Positions 16,803 to 28,958 are shown, counted from the stretch's first letter. The stretch is DNA of 64,000 bases from Bolinopsis microptera (GCF_026151205.1 NC_087076.1:6562902-6626901); one strand, 5' to 3'. Translations and numbers: made by a program. Notes: a model not told the origin generated them from the letters alone.

Positions 16803-19683
16803 TCAACACTGATCAAAACCGATGCTAGCATACGACATAGCGGTCTTCAATCTCTCCTTCAGCATTTCTTTGAAGTGTATTCTGGCAGCAGTAGCAAATT
16901 AAAACAGACACTTGATTTAGGGAGGTTGTTCACAGTTCCATTCCCCTTACTGATCTTGATCGGACCTGAGCTGCCAATCACAGCGAACTGACTGAAGCCA
17001 CCGTGTGGAACTCGAGAATAACCGTGATAAACTTCAGCAAAGCAACCAGTTCATCTTGATCAAACGTTTCCATTATTTCCCAAAACCAAACAATCATGTC
17101 ATCCTCGGCCGTGAAATTTATGTATTTTGTGTTTTTCCGCCAGTCTTTACGGTCAATAATACTCAAGCCACACAGTATAAGTTCCAGTTCGTCAGGACCG
17201 AAAATGGCGAGGATCTTCCTAGGAACAATACTGTAGAACCCACTGAGAAAACTGTTGATCTGGGGCTTAATGGAGCCGGTCATCTTGTACTCAGTCAGTA
17301 ACCTGACATATTCCACCTTGTTTTCCTCAGTTACAATTATATCTGCTCCTCCTTTCTTTAGCTCAACTGTTCCTTGCTCCCCAAACTCTTGTTCATCAAC
17401 ACTAAACGTCAGCTCAACCATATCTGAGATATCGTTATCTATAACCCACTGCAAACTCATCGCCAAATCGTTATCTATACTTGCCACGTCCGTGAAATCT
17501 AGCGGATCCCCCAAAATATGCTTGCAGAAACTTCTAGTGAAATGGATCCCGATAGTTATCTTGTAGTAAATCATGAGAGCGACCACCTTGCCAGCAAACT
17601 CAAAATGTTGCAGATGATCTGGGTTTACTTTTGAGGAAGGGGTAGGTTGGAAGTTAAGGCCGTTATTATACCGCTGAAACAAACCATACATTGGATCAGT
17701 TATTTTTTCAGTGAGAAGAGTAAACCATTCTCTCCTCACTCCAACCCCCATGCCGTCGTCACCGTGAAAGTTTATAGTCAGACTGCCCCTAAGGAATTTA
17801 TCATCTGCATTCATGACCTGCTCGCATGATGTTGTGAATATCTGATCTCGGTCTATAAAGAAAATGTTCAGATTTTCACTGAGAAAGTTAGGGTTGTCTG
17901 GTGGTTCGTTGCCGTACAGTCCGTCGTAAAACCAACTCTTTCTCAGCTCTAGAGGAACGTCCAGCACAGCCCGTCTAATGTTCTGAAACTCAAGCATAGC
18001 AACTGGAGAATCCATGAGGAAGTCCAGTGGACCAAAGATAAGCTCAGTGTTGAATGTCAAGAAAAGTTTCAGAACGGAACTGAACTCTGAGATAAAGTCT
18101 AGAAACTCCCTGTAATGCGTCGTGTCTTCTGACCAGATGTGATAACCTTTGACAAGTGAGCAAAGTTGCGGAGCAATGTCTCGTAAATCATTGGCATCAA
18201 GCTCGTAGGGCCGTCTCATAAAGCGATAGTTACTGCCATCTTTCGTCCTGGAATGATAAGATTTAACAAGTCTCATCCATTTGTTGAGAAACTTCCACAC
18301 ATCATCCAACGCAGCAAAGGCATCTACTTTAGAGGGTTCACCGTGACTTGCTATATTCTGAGTTTCTATCTCAATTTGTCTGTTGAGTATTAGTTTTTCC
18401 TCTTGCTGAGGTGTTTTTGGGGAAAATGATAACATCCGTTTTTGAACCTTACTTTTGTTTCTGATGTGATCGACGGATGAGATGCCCAGGGAGCGTACAA
18501 ATTTAAGGAGCTTTACAAAAAGAGGGAAACTATGAACGGTTCTCTGACAGTCGACAAGATCTTGAGCACAGTCGATAACAACATTCCTCAGGTCTGTCCA
18601 CAAATCCCACACTTCTTCGGGGTGCTCTCTAAACATGTACTCCACAAATTCCTTCATAACTTCATAACTTACTGCATTACATTCGATAGCTTGTTCCAAC
18701 TCTTTCATAAAACTCGGATATGCTTTTGTGACGAGATAAGCTTGGGCAAAAAGATTCTTTGTTAGACAAAGCTGAAGAGCACTTTCGTTGTGTTTGCTAC
18801 GAAATGTGACGCAAGCACCAAACTTCAACAAGGCATCAACGCAGCTGACATACTTTTTAGTTAACGCAAGAATAAGAGCACACTCGATGTTTTCATCAGT
18901 AACATCAACATCTATCTTCTTGGAGAAGGTATCCAACAAGTACTTCAACACAGAGTAGTGACCATTGAGAGCAGCGTAGTGCAGGGCAGTGCGGCCATGG
19001 TTATCTTGTTGGTTGATATTACTGGTGATAACACCAAGTGACTTGATATTGTCAACCTGGCCACAAGAGGCGGCCCAGTGTAACGGCAGCAACCCCTCGT
19101 TATCACAGATGTTCGGATCACCCCCTTCTGACACCAACTTTAGGAGAATATCATTGGAAGTCTTTCTGCAGGCAATGTGGAGCGGAGTCATGCCCATTTT
19201 GTCTTTTAGATTAGGATCTGCTTTAAACTTGAGAAGTGTTTTGACGACTTTGCCCTGTTCAGCACTGACTGCCATGTGAAGCAAGCTTCTTGCATGGCGG
19301 TTCTTGGTCGTGTTGATGTCAAATATCTCAACATGCACATCATCAATGGACACAGACGTGGCATTCCGACTGCGAGACGGTAAGTCCCGTCTAGGCCTAG
19401 GTTCCGAGTAAGACAGGCGTCTGGAAACATGTGATTTTGGTTCTGGAGTTACAGGATCAAGAGAAATATGAGCAGCTACAGCCGCAGGATGATCATTGTA
19501 ATACTTCTCCAGCAGCTCGCTGACAGCCTGGTGTTTACCCTGCACAGCATACTCTAGGAGCAGGTTGAAGGCCTGGTTGGGATCCTCAGGAAGCTCAGTG
19601 GTTGCTCCACGCCGGAGCGTTAGTAGATTGAGACGGTAAGGGCTGCTCCCGCCACAACTCATCTTTAGTTCTACATAACACAC
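16803..19683 (-). CDS. HACE1: HACE1-type HECT E3 ubiquitin ligase, 3' end frame-disrupted
   Basis: HACE1 is a HECT E3 ligase that in other animals ubiquitinates active Rac1. One intronless frame (16978-19683, 901 codons) aligns over the family: an N-terminal region with LPEDPNQAFNLLLEYA, ankyrin repeats at about residues 130-330 (MTPLHIACR, LLPLHWAASCG, RTALHYAALNGH), a linker, and a HECT domain from about residue 610 (REWFTLLTEKI, NPDHLQHFEFAGK, LQWVIDNDISD). Start is Met 19683 or Met 19662. At about 17021-17023 homology leaves this frame. It continues in another, including VPHGGF and the catalytic-Cys segment SSVCFNLLLLPEY, then shifts again at about 16864-16868 to reach a TGA at 16803-16805. 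Both sites look like loss of one base in a short homopolymer (G, then A). Sequence error is as likely as decay, because the rest of the gene is intact. As written, the ORF stops before the catalytic Cys. Lack of introns is unusual next to Miro and REXO5. Confidence 0.93.
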
Positions 19684-20196
19684 AGTAGTGTTGGGTTGTC
19701 CATGTACCTTGCGGGGGAAATTGGGAACTGTTAGATATTTTTGTGGACAATTTGAGGTTCAAGATCAAACTTACACGCTATAATGGGTATAATTACCACG
19801 GTAAGAATGTGTAATGTAAATTTGGCATGGTATGGAAGTATGTACCGACTAGAATACAGGTTATGTGAAATGTATATATTCATCTCCCACTATTAGTATA
19901 TTTATTACATTATAGATAAATTGTTGTTATTAATCAGTTATACTCGCTTATGTTTGATAATGATTTAAAAGTATAACCTTCTCAAAAGTATACAAATTAT
20001 GTGACTATTTGATGTTCATAGTCGTTAAAAGTTCAACACTACTAAAAGCATAAAATAAAATTTAAAATTAAGCATAAACCCAAACAAGGATAAAGCAAAA
20101 CCGGAGGTCTTGTCATGGATTTAAAGTAAATCCCGGTAAATAAACAGAACTAATAAATTACTCTCAGATTTCCCACACAAAAAGAGTTAGAAACTT
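19684..20196. other. Gap between HACE1 and NSA2
   Basis: A+T-rich DNA between two minus-strand genes, expected to hold the HACE1 promoter and 5' UTR and the NSA2 3' UTR. No further signal was recognised. Confidence 0.5.
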
Positions 20197-20979
20197 CTAA
20201 ACCAGCAGAACCGCATTGATACACCCATCATTTTCAGGATGGTTAGTAACCTGGGCATATTTACCCCACACAACTTTACCTCCCGTAGTAACAAGTCCTA
20301 ATTCTGAAACGTTAACTTCAATCACGGTACCTTTAGTGATAACTCCCAGCTGGGTGTACATGGGACTGTTTGGGTTTTTCTTTACTCCGATTATTGGTAA
20401 ACAAAATGTGGCTTTAAGTTCTGGATGGGTCACGTGGGCCTTTTTGAAACGTAGACCCATGGGTCTGATAAATCTCTCGTATTTTGGTGGTTTTCTCGTG
20501 AATTCTTCTCCAACATACGTTACTTTTGTTACCATTCGTTTCCAAGTCTTCTTCCTCCTTTTGCCCGTTGCAAGAACTTTAAACACTTCATCTTCACCGA
20601 GCGCTTTCACTTTCGGTATGGGAACCGTCCACTTGCCGGCTTTCTCTTTCCGTTTCTGTTTGACCATGTTACTAAGAACCTTAGCACGTGTCTGAGTTTC
20701 ACGATCCAGCAGATAGGCGGGTACTGCTCCCTCCTCTACATTATCAGCATCCTTAGCTTTAGTCTGCTTCTCTTCGTGCATCTTTATTGCTTTCTTCATC
20801 TGTACCTTCTCCGAGTGTCGCTTCTTGTTGTACAGTTTCGCTTTTAAGCCGTGCAGTTTCTTTGCTTTCATGGACGTGAGTCTGCATGACCTGGCGTTCT
20901 TCTTACGGAGCTTCTCTTCGTGATCAAACCGGCGACCATGTCGCTTTTGTGCTAACTCTATGTGTTCGTTTTGAGGCAT
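20197..20979 (-). CDS. NSA2: Ribosome biogenesis protein NSA2
   Basis: NSA2 is a nucleolar factor for maturation of the large-subunit precursor (27S rRNA processing). The 260-residue ORF has the normal family length and begins [20 protein letters not shown]. The N-terminal half is a basic, Lys/Arg-rich helical region ([28 protein letters not shown]). The C-terminal half carries the eS8-like fold shared with ribosomal protein S8e: [38 protein letters not shown] and a terminal [20 protein letters not shown]. It is intronless here, with an in-frame ATG at 20977-20979 and no sign of damage. The conserved ends and length leave little doubt. Confidence 0.97.
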   Translation of the reverse strand: MPQNEHIELAQKRHGRRFDHEEKLRKKNARSCRLTSMKAKKLHGLKAKLYNKKRHSEKVQMKKAIKMHEEKQTKAKDADNVEEGAVPAYLLDRETQTRAKVLSNMVKQKRKEKAGKWTVPIPKVKALGEDEVFKVLATGKRRKKTWKRMVTKVTYVGEEFTRKPPKYERFIRPMGLRFKKAHVTHPELKATFCLPIIGVKKNPNSPMYTQLGVITKGTVIEVNVSELGLVTTGGKVVWGKYAQVTNHPENDGCINAVLLV

Positions 20980-21882
20980 GATCTGGCTTTACATGTACCT
21001 GTATTAGGAGAATGTTAGATTAAAGTTTATATTGTCAGGAGTTTATATTTGAAATTGAAAATATAATAATTCTAAATTACCATAAAATTAAAGGTTGATA
21101 CCGTGGCATTTTTGCTTTTTTTAAAAGCAATAGACGTTAGTTTCTGAGCAGGTTTATAAACCGTAACTATTGAAACTCAATAATACTAATTTTAAATAAC
21201 CAGCTACAATCATTACTGTCCCTATCAAGACATCTATAAGTATACCAAACATTTTCAAAAAGTGAGCTAGTAAAGCTAAAAAACAGTGATGTCTGTGTAT
21301 AATTTGAATGATTCCATCTTCAAAGTAACTGTAAATCTACAGCTCTGACATAATCCACACAGTCTGAAAAAATAACCAGATTATCAGCACCTTTTTTATC
21401 ACAAACTTAGATTTTAAAAGTAAACCATTAAAAAAACTGCCTTTTAAAATAAGAGCTTTAATTGCAGGGTGTCGACGCCAGTATACCAGTATATTATAGG
21501 GACTCCCGAATAGATACCAAATTAAATATGAAAGTAGATCATAGCATATTGTATAAACGGGATCATAATAAATGCAATTATAAATACCCCATTATAAATT
21601 GACCATTCAGATTGAAGATACCAACAAAACTAGATAGTTCTCTTATTCTGATTTCTATTAGCATGATAATAGGACAATGTTCACAAACATTGCAAACCTG
21701 AAACCAGGATAAAAGTGTACATCATAACAATTTTGACGTTAATCATATATCCAGGTTAACACTATCAAAAGTGATGTAAAATTTTCGTTTAAAAATTGTG
21801 GTATTTTCATTAAAAATTGTGGTATATTAGAGATTGCGGATATAACTTGCATATAAAATGTTTGAGGACTGCTTCACTACAA
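20980..21882. other. Gap between NSA2 and REXO5
   Basis: About 900 bp of A+T-rich DNA between two minus-strand genes. It presumably contains the NSA2 promoter and the REXO5 3' UTR. A short direct repeat of AAAAATTGTGGTAT lies near 21790-21825. Nothing else stands out. Confidence 0.5.
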
Positions 21883-24800
21883 CTAGTTTTTAACTTTCAT
21901 GAAGAGTAGTCCTCTCCTAACTTGAGCTACGATATTAGCCATCAGTTTCTTCATAGCTTCATCACTGCCATTGAACTCAGGTTTCTTCCAGTATCCGCTA
22001 CACCCACTGTATACTACAAACAGAGTGTCCGCTGGCAGCGCGGCGTAGATTTTCTGAACACTCTCGTCAATGTAGTTCAGGGCATCAGATAGCTGAGGAT
22101 TGTTTATCATATCGTGTATGGTGGTGCATTGCCGGTAGATGGGCTCCAACTTGTACATGTGGAACCAGTAGAACTCTGACTTGGAGGAGAGTCTGCGGAG
22201 GAGAGTGTCGAGTCCCTGTTCGTCGGAAGTAGCGGGAAGCGCATGCGCAAGTCCTCGACAGTGCTGCTGCGCTACTATTGGTTTGTCGATGAAGACACCG
22301 GTTTTGCTTTGTTTCGTCAAGTATACTGATAAAGAATTTTCGTTTCCACTGGCTAATATTCCAAATTTAGGTCCCTTTTTAACTTTGAGTTTGACAAGTC
22401 TCATACACGTCATGGCATCCTCACAAGGATCATGACCACTGGCTGAGTCCTGAATCTTTGCTCTCAAATACTTCAATGCTAGAAACCTCAGACCAGGTTT
22501 CAAACTGCCCCCTTTGCCGGAGCTGTATATCGTAGCTGTGTCAACTACTTTGTCATGGTACATTTTTAGAGCTCTCAAATCGTTTTCAAGAGAATGTCCC
22601 ACAAAAATAGCTTGTGTAGGCAGGATATTGTTCATGTGTTTCACCACATCTGCTAGGGTAGTGGTCACATCTTTTAATATTTCTGCCGTAATTCCACTGT
22701 AGGCTGTTACGTAGTCTATAATAGGGTTGGCTGGCTTGATGTACGTTTTGTAGAGACAGTTGAAACACTCGTCAATAATCGCTATCTGCGTAACCTCTGA
22801 TCCCTCAGCTGTTTTACACATCTCACAATCAATAGCGTACAGAGGGTACTCTTTTGCTTTCACAGTTATGTTGCCAGTGAACCTGAAAGTAATTAAAATT
22901 ATAAACTTTGCTTATAATTGACAACATGTTCTGTGACATAGCAGTCATTTGCATTATGAGAAGAATTATACAAATTCAATACAATTTTACAATTTTACAG
23001 TAAAAACCTGATTTACTGAGGAATTTGGGAAAGGGAAACTCCGCAGTAAATCGAGGTTTGAGGAAACCAGGGCATGATAAATGAGGGGGGAGGGGGGGCT
23101 GGGGGGAGGGGGGCTGGGGGGGGGGGGCAAATCGTTTTAATAGTGTGGGAGTTTACAACCCTTTACAAACCTTCGCCAGCCAGGTTCCTTATTGAGTGTA
23201 TCCTCAGAAGGGTACTCATGAGCTAACATATACTCAGGAAGTAAGATGTAGTCCTGCACTGGAGGTAGCGCTGGTTCATCTCGACCATTCTCTGAAACAA
23301 CAAGTTATTCATTTAACTTCAATTAAACTTCTTCTCCAATAAAAGACCAATTGAAGTGTTTTCTTCTGCCTGAGCTGTTTGAGGTAAAATAATTGTGCAA
23401 ATTTATTGTTTAAAACTTACTAGAAGAGGAATCGTTTGCTCTTTTCTTGGGCTCTTTTTCCAATATAGCTGACCTGATCATTTATTATTGAAAATTCAAG
23501 ATATGATGTAAAATATTGAGAAAAATATTCAGAGAAGTTCATAATCATGATTCCTGTCCTGCAATACGTCTAGAGAAAACAGGCACAATATAAACAGATT
23601 GCAAACTAAAACACATACCCAGCTGGTGTAACGTAGAGTTCACTGCCAGGATTTTGTATTTCAATGGGCCCGTTAGGAAAGAGGGTTGTGAAATTTGGCA
23701 TGTTCAAACTCATCGTCCTGAGGATTAAAAATGGGGTAAAATATTTTACTCAATCAAAATTTCTAATTGAATAACACTGCCCCCTGGCCCTAGTAGAGGG
23801 ATATTGCATATCATGTAACCTCGGGTGTACAACTTTTAACTTAACCTTAATCTAAACCATATAATTATATGAAAATATTCAGAAAGCTATTTAAATAGAT
23901 TTTAAAACAATTCTTACTTGTACACAAAAGGGTAAAGGGCTTCAAGCATAACTACACAAACATTGTGGCCGGCACCTCTGTTGGTTACCAAACACCATTC
24001 TGGGCAGTGCTTAGTGCAACCTGTATTTACAATTTATAACAATCATTGTAATATTAAGTATTATCAGTATTGATTGATCACTGAGGACTACAGGAGAGTC
24101 TTGCTCACTAAAATCGTAGTGAGTGGAGATTCTCATTTCGTCCTCAGTAACCAATCATGGTTCAAGAGAGCAAACAATAAAAAGTATTATCAGTATTGGT
24201 TAAAGGATAATGCCTTGAATATAGACTAATTGAAATAGCTTCCAAGTCCTGCACCTACCTAGATAGTGAAGGATAAGAGTTTGGACATCTTTAGTCTTGA
24301 TATCACCAAAGTTTTTTAGAATACTGATATCACAGGTCTCAAAAGGATTTTCCGCCTGTCAAAAACATGTATTATAATATAACATGAAGACTTTGTTGTA
24401 ACTTGTATGAAAAGCATTGATAAGGTGGCAGCTATTGTGTTAATGCTAAATGGTAAAAGCAGTATAAAATGAAAGTTATGGTGTTTGCGTAAATATCCAC
24501 GAGAATAACAGTAATAATTCTATACAGTTACATAATTGAAACATCCATGAGAAAGTATCATGAAACAGAATTATAACTTGGTTAATTATCAAATTGCAAT
24601 AAAACTGATGCATTATTGAAAGTAGGGACTAACAGTTTCTGCACTTTTCTTTGGTTTTAATGCTCCTCGATTGAGATCTCCTTTTGACAACCCCTTCTTT
24701 TTTCTTTTATTCTTTCTAGACATTTTTGCAGTAGTTTCTTGTCTGAAAAATATTTACAGTCATTCTCACATAATTGCATAGAACTGATCATTATGAGCAT

Positions 24801-24993
24801 TCAGATGAAGACAAATCTTGGCGATTGGAAAATTCTTGTTCATATTGTATGTTTTATGATGTAAAATACTCAATATAATCTAAACTTACTCAGTAACGTT
24901 AATTTTAGGAGCTTCGACAGAGGTATCCACAGTGGATTTTTTGTTAGATTTTTCTTCGTCTATAATTTCCTTCAACTTCCTTTTCTTTTTCAT
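21883..24993 (-). CDS. REXO5: RNA exonuclease 5-like DEDDh nuclease
   Basis: A 3'-5' RNA exonuclease of the REX/RNase T superfamily; REXO5 trims 3' ends of snoRNA and rRNA in the nucleolus. Eight coding exons join in phase: 24890-24993, 24634-24742, 24259-24355, 23918-24020, 23619-23717, 23421-23473, 23171-23291 and 21883-22882, giving 561 residues. The start ATG 24993 follows a TATAG acceptor, which implies an upstream 5' UTR exon. The N-terminus is strongly basic (MKKKRKLKEII, then MSRKNKRKKKG), as expected for nucleolar localisation. The nuclease core lies in the last exon with DEDDh residues in AIDCEM, HSLENDLRALKM and the final H..ED block GHDPCEDAMTCMRL. The C-terminal extension contains EFYWFHMYKLEP and LFVVYSGCSGYWKKP. 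In human REXO5 RNA-binding domains follow the nuclease, which fits this tail, but they are not obvious here. Confidence 0.93.
23080..23128. other. G-rich intronic tract with G-quadruplex potential
   Basis: Runs of 4 to 12 Gs separated by CT or A (GGGGGGGCTGGGGGGAGG and similar) lie in the last REXO5 intron on the plus strand. On the transcribed RNA this is a C-rich tract, so any quadruplex would form on the DNA strand opposite the RNA sequence. Confidence 0.6.
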
Positions 24994-25183
24994 AATCTAT
25001 AAAAATTTACAATAAGTTGTGCATAAATTGAGAAGTCAAATTATTAACATCTTACAACCATTTCAAATATACTGTCATCACTCCTGGAGTAAAGGATATT
25101 ATATGTTTATTTCAATAAATATAATTTAATCAAAAAATTAGAATATAATCTTGTCTTTTTTCAGCTCACTCTTCTGAAACCTC

Positions 25184-25530
25184 TTACTCTACATTCTCAA
25201 CCTCATCATCAACTTCCTCATCTTCATCATCAACATCATCACCCCTGTCTTCATCGCTGGTGGTGTGTGCGAGATTTAGGTCCAGTTCGTCAACAGGTAT
25301 TGCTTTCTCATAATACCGTCCTCTGTGTCCTCTCACTGCAATCAAAACTGTTTTAAGTAGCTCAAATCGCAAAAGACGTCTTAAATTTGCCATGATGAGG
25401 CTTTTGTCCTGGCTGGTCTTGGCTGCCAGAAGTGTTGCCACTCGTTTAAGGAACATGGTAGCCTGTGTGCCCATACCTCCGGTGGTCGAGAATACAAGGC
25501 CATTGCAGGTTCCTTTTTTGCACAGCGGTC
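25184..25530 (-). pseudogene. C-terminal fragment of a retroelement protein
   Basis: An open frame contains GLVFSTTGGMGTQATMFLKR followed by RRLLRFELLKTVLIAVRGHR and then an acidic tail. This arrangement resembles C-terminal tails of reverse-transcriptase-bearing proteins common in cnidarian genomes. The frame is closed by TAG about 55 bp upstream of the GG-Met motif, and no reverse-transcriptase domain is seen nearby, so it is a truncated remnant. Assignment rests on my recall of the motif and is tentative. Confidence 0.45.
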
Positions 25531-26417
25531 TCTATATTTCCTTTCTTTCTCTCTCATGCTTATTGTACATCTTTGCTGGGGTGTTGTGATTTGCGTTGGA
25601 TTTGGCTCCAGGGTGTAAAACTCTGATATCAAAAAATACCAACCATTTCAAATCACTGCAATTTCTACTAATATAAATATATTTTACCATACGTTTTCCA
25701 CAAGATTTGCGAATTGAAAATCGTTACTACATCAATGCAATGTTGTGTCAGATTCAAATATAAAATGAATAGAAACATCAGAAAAATAGAAGGTCACATG
25801 TACAATTCAACACACTCGAGTGAGTACAATGTATGTGAGACATGGTGGATCAAGTAACAAATATTGTCATTTCTTTGCAGTGTTGCTCTTTGGCAAACGG
25901 TCCCTCAAGATCTTTTAAAGTATAGTATTAGAAAGTGTCCTTCAAAGATTGTCCAATATTGTAATAGTTTCCTCCTGGAAGTTGAGATTTAGCAACCTAG
26001 CTCTAGCTCTCGGTGTAAGTCTTCTACTTTATAAATAATCTGCTTTATAAATAATCAACATATTCGAATAGACATGAGATATTAACTAAATTTGAATTAG
26101 TTTAACAGTAGACAGGTCGTTCAATAATTTAATTTTGATCGCCCAATGCAATGTTTTTTTTCTTCACTTAGTTAAGCAATTTTCTGGCAGTACGTGAACG
26201 AATGGTAATTCATTTCTTTCTCCTTCAATCCCAGGAGGAAAGTTCAGGTCTGTGCAAGCTTCTGCGATGGTAAACAGTGATTGTGGGCTAATTAAGGAGC
26301 CCTGAAAAAGGTTTAACATTTATGAAACTGATGAGGGTACCCAACAGTAAACTTTACATCGAAAATCTCAAACCGAAAAAGTACATTTCAAAGCTTTGTG
26401 TTTTGATCATATGATCG

Positions 26418-26522
26418 TTGTATCACGTCGTGACCCCCACGGTCGTGACCCCCACGGTCGTTTCCTGACGATACAGGGGGAGCCGCCCACTCGTGCGCGG
26501 CGGGTCATACAACGTATGACAA
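26418..26522 (+). mobile_element. ~105-bp MITE, copy 1
   Basis: Begins TTGTATCACGTCGTGACCCC and ends GGGTCATACAACGTATGACAA. Contains an internal short duplication (GTGACCCCCACGGTC twice) and the core CGATACAGGGGGAGCCGC. The flanks TATGATCG and TAATGATC resemble a decayed 8-bp target duplication. Confidence 0.65.
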
Positions 26523-27056
26523 TAATGATCTTTGGATGCAAGATTTTCGTTTTAATTGGGTAGTAATGGTGGGAGTGCAAGCCAGTATCTCTGTCAAATG
26601 AACAGCCCGCTAGAGGAGTAGGTGAGCGCAAAGTACAAACTCGAGAACAGCAGAGGGGGCCAGGGCGGCACAAAACTACATACACGGAAATGACGCAAAA
26701 GGGTAAGCCGTGCGCGGTAAATTAGCCAATGTCTGAGAGCCTTTGTTGCCCAGCAGGAGGCCTTCAAATGAGGTCATGAAGGTAACGTTCGATCGAGAGC
26801 GATGCAGCTCTAATTGATGATTGAAACTGAAAAGAGAGACTGAACGGGAAATTAAGAAAAGGGATGGGAAGGATCCAGCGAATGTTTGGCTCATGTCAGG
26901 AAATGGTGAAAAACTCACAAACAAAACCATCCGTAGCTGTCTACCCCCCCCCCCCCCCCTCCCCCCCCCCTCTAATTACGTAGGCAGTGTCTGAGATTTC
27001 AAGTATCTGATACACGAATACCCCACTACACCTCAGAGGTCGACCATTGTGCATTT

Positions 27057-27173
27057 TTGTATCACGTCGTGACCCCCATTGTCGTTTCACCCTGTAGCGT
27101 TTCTACGATACAGGGAAGCCGCGCACTCGTGCGCGGCGGCGCAGTTGACGGTTGTTCATAAAACGTATGACAA
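27057..27173 (+). mobile_element. ~105-bp MITE family, copy 2 (diverged)
   Basis: Same start (TTGTATCACGTCGTGACCCC) and a related end (CGTATGACAA), with a small internal expansion that makes 117 bp. The flanks GTGCATTT and GTGTGGTT are only weakly alike, so this is probably an older insertion. Confidence 0.6.
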
Positions 27174-27185
27174 GTGTGGTTGCGA

Positions 27186-27330
27186 TCATAATTATTTAAT
27201 GCACGGCGCGGTCTTGTAGCGCAATTTGTAGGTTTACAACCTACCAGGACGCGCGCCGAGTTGGACTAGTCGACGAACAAATATTTTACGAGTATCATGC
27301 CCGTTAAAGTGCAATGCACCACTAATATAA
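27186..27330. repeat. Parent repeat P1 (uninterrupted copy)
   Basis: Contains GTAGGTTTACAACCTACCAG, GACGCGCGCCGA and ATATTTTACGAGTATCA then CCCGTTAAA. It is the uninterrupted counterpart of the copy at 28355-28690, which carries two nested insertions. Confidence 0.65.
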
Positions 27331-28381
27331 GCCGCGCCGTGAATTCAATAATGCTTTTTGCAACCTTCGCTAGATCGCTGAGCTGCAAAGGATTGACATT
27401 AGGGGGTGCAAGATAAAAATAAACTTGCTCGGATTTAAAAATTTTGTGTACCACTGTTTTCTAAAGACTGTGAGAATTTTCACAATACTAAATTTGTCAA
27501 TTGTCATACCTTTTTGGAAAGATCAGTGAGTTTCGCCTAGGTGCCATATTTGATGGTGCGCGGCTTTTGGAGCAAAAGTAGCTGTAAAAGTTAATTGACG
27601 ATGTCAATTCATCTCAGCTCGGCGCGGCACAGTAGCGCATCTCGCCGATCTAGAGAAGCTTCATTGAGTGCGCGGCGCGGCACAGTAACGCATCGCGCTA
27701 CAATTGTAAAAGTCGCGTAATTTGACCAAATTCGTTAATTATTGTCGTATTATTCAGATATATCTTCGGTTCCTTGAATGAGATAATTCTAAAAATTGGC
27801 GACGACCTTCGATCCAATAAGGCTTTCACAACTGTCCGAAAAATTTGGTAGATATCAGAGTTAATATAGTTGATAGTGATCAAAATGGGGCAAAATACGC
27901 TGCTTTTAGCTGTAACATAATGTTTGATGGTTGGATATGCTTTAAATTTTTTCGGACACTTTCCTTGTAAGTCTATGAGTAAGCTTACTAATTTTTGTTG
28001 CAATTGGAAGTCGGGAAGGATACTTGACGGATGTTACTCGTCTAAATTTCTTCGAAGTAGCGCGCGCCGCTTTCTTCTCGAAATGTTAGGCAAATGCTAC
28101 GAAGTAGCGCACACCGGGCCAGACCATTAACAATGGTCAAGAAGGATACTCCATATCTATTTATTTGAAGAAAATTGTAATTGTGCTGGCCGAAATTAGC
28201 GCTAAAAAACCATCCTACAGTCGGCACGCGCGGCTGACTGTCGATGGTGCACTACCTATTGACATCGTGAATCGAACTGACGGATGTTACTCGTCTTTAA
28301 ATTTCTTCGAAGTAGCGCGCGCCGTTTTCTTCTCGAAATACAATGTTACACTGGCTTGTAGGTTTATAACCTACCAGGACG

Positions 28382-28486
28382 TTGTATCACGTGGTGACCT
28401 GCACTGTCGCTTCACTACCCCTGTAGAGTTTCAGCTACGATACAGGGGGAGCACTCGTGCGCGGTGGGTCATACAACTTATGACAA
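28382..28486 (+). mobile_element. ~105-bp MITE, copy 3, with 8-bp target duplication
   Basis: The element runs TTGTATCACGTGGTGACC to CATACAACTTATGACAA and is flanked by perfect CCAGGACG duplications (28374-28381 and 28487-28494). It sits inside repeat P2. Imperfect inverted termini and 8-bp duplications would fit the hAT superfamily, but the terminal bases are not typical of hAT. Confidence 0.78.
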
Positions 28487-28522
28487 CCAGGACGCGCGCC
28501 GACGGTCCTAATATATGGAACA

Positions 28523-28634
28523 TTCACATAGCCATGTGCCTACGCGTACTGCGTGACGCGCTTGTTTCACAAGAAGGATTTGCCGCCTCCGGCGGTCGCG
28601 CGCTACTGCAAGCGAGAGGGCTCTGGTTAGAGCA
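28523..28634 (+). mobile_element. 112-bp short element, copy A, with 10-bp target duplication
   Basis: Runs TTCACATAGCCATGTGCC to CTCTGGTTAGAGCA and is flanked by perfect 10-bp ATATGGAACA repeats (28513-28522 and 28635-28644). It has no terminal inverted repeats. The 3' end GGGCTCTGGTTAGAGCA resembles a tRNA D-arm. A second 112-bp copy at 34849-34960 has a different duplication. Confidence 0.78.
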
Positions 28635-28852
28635 ATATGGAACACATATTTTACAAGTATCACCCGTTAAACACTGCACACTGGCCCGAGGCAAGTGCTA
28701 CGAAGCACGAAGTACAAAGTAGCGCGTGCCGGGCTACTATAAGTATGACAACTATGAGAACTTTATTGTGCCGTAAGTTAACGACGGAAAGGTTCTCCGC
28801 GCTACTTGGCCTGCCGGAGGCAAAGAAAACTTTACTAGTATATGATGTTTTC

Positions 28853-28958
28853 TTGTCATACGTTGTATGACCCACCGCGCACGAAGTGCGCGGCTCCCCC
28901 TGTAGCGTCGAAGACGCTACTATAGTGAAGCGACCGTGGGGGTCACCACGTGATACAA
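28853..28958 (-). mobile_element. ~105-bp MITE, copy 4 (inverted), with 8-bp target duplication
   Basis: A 106-bp minus-orientation copy flanked by perfect ATGTTTTC duplications (28845-28852 and 28959-28966). It retains both end motifs (TTGTCATACGTTGTATGACC and GGTCACCACGTGATACAA) and two internal hairpins (GCGCACGAAGTGCGC; AGCGTCGAAGACGCT). Confidence 0.78.

Larger units (their letters stand above)
28355..28690. repeat. Parent repeat P2 with two nested insertions
   Basis: Removing the MITE (28382-28486) and the 112-bp element (28523-28634), each with one copy of its target duplication, leaves a sequence that lines up with P1 at 27186-27330. Confidence 0.65.

Noticed and set aside
20216-20695. 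159-residue plus-strand ORF
   Set aside because: It is a shadow of the conserved NSA2 gene on the opposite strand.
28165-28722. 185-residue ORF
   Set aside because: It runs through a MITE, the 112-bp element and the parent repeat, so the frame is accidental.
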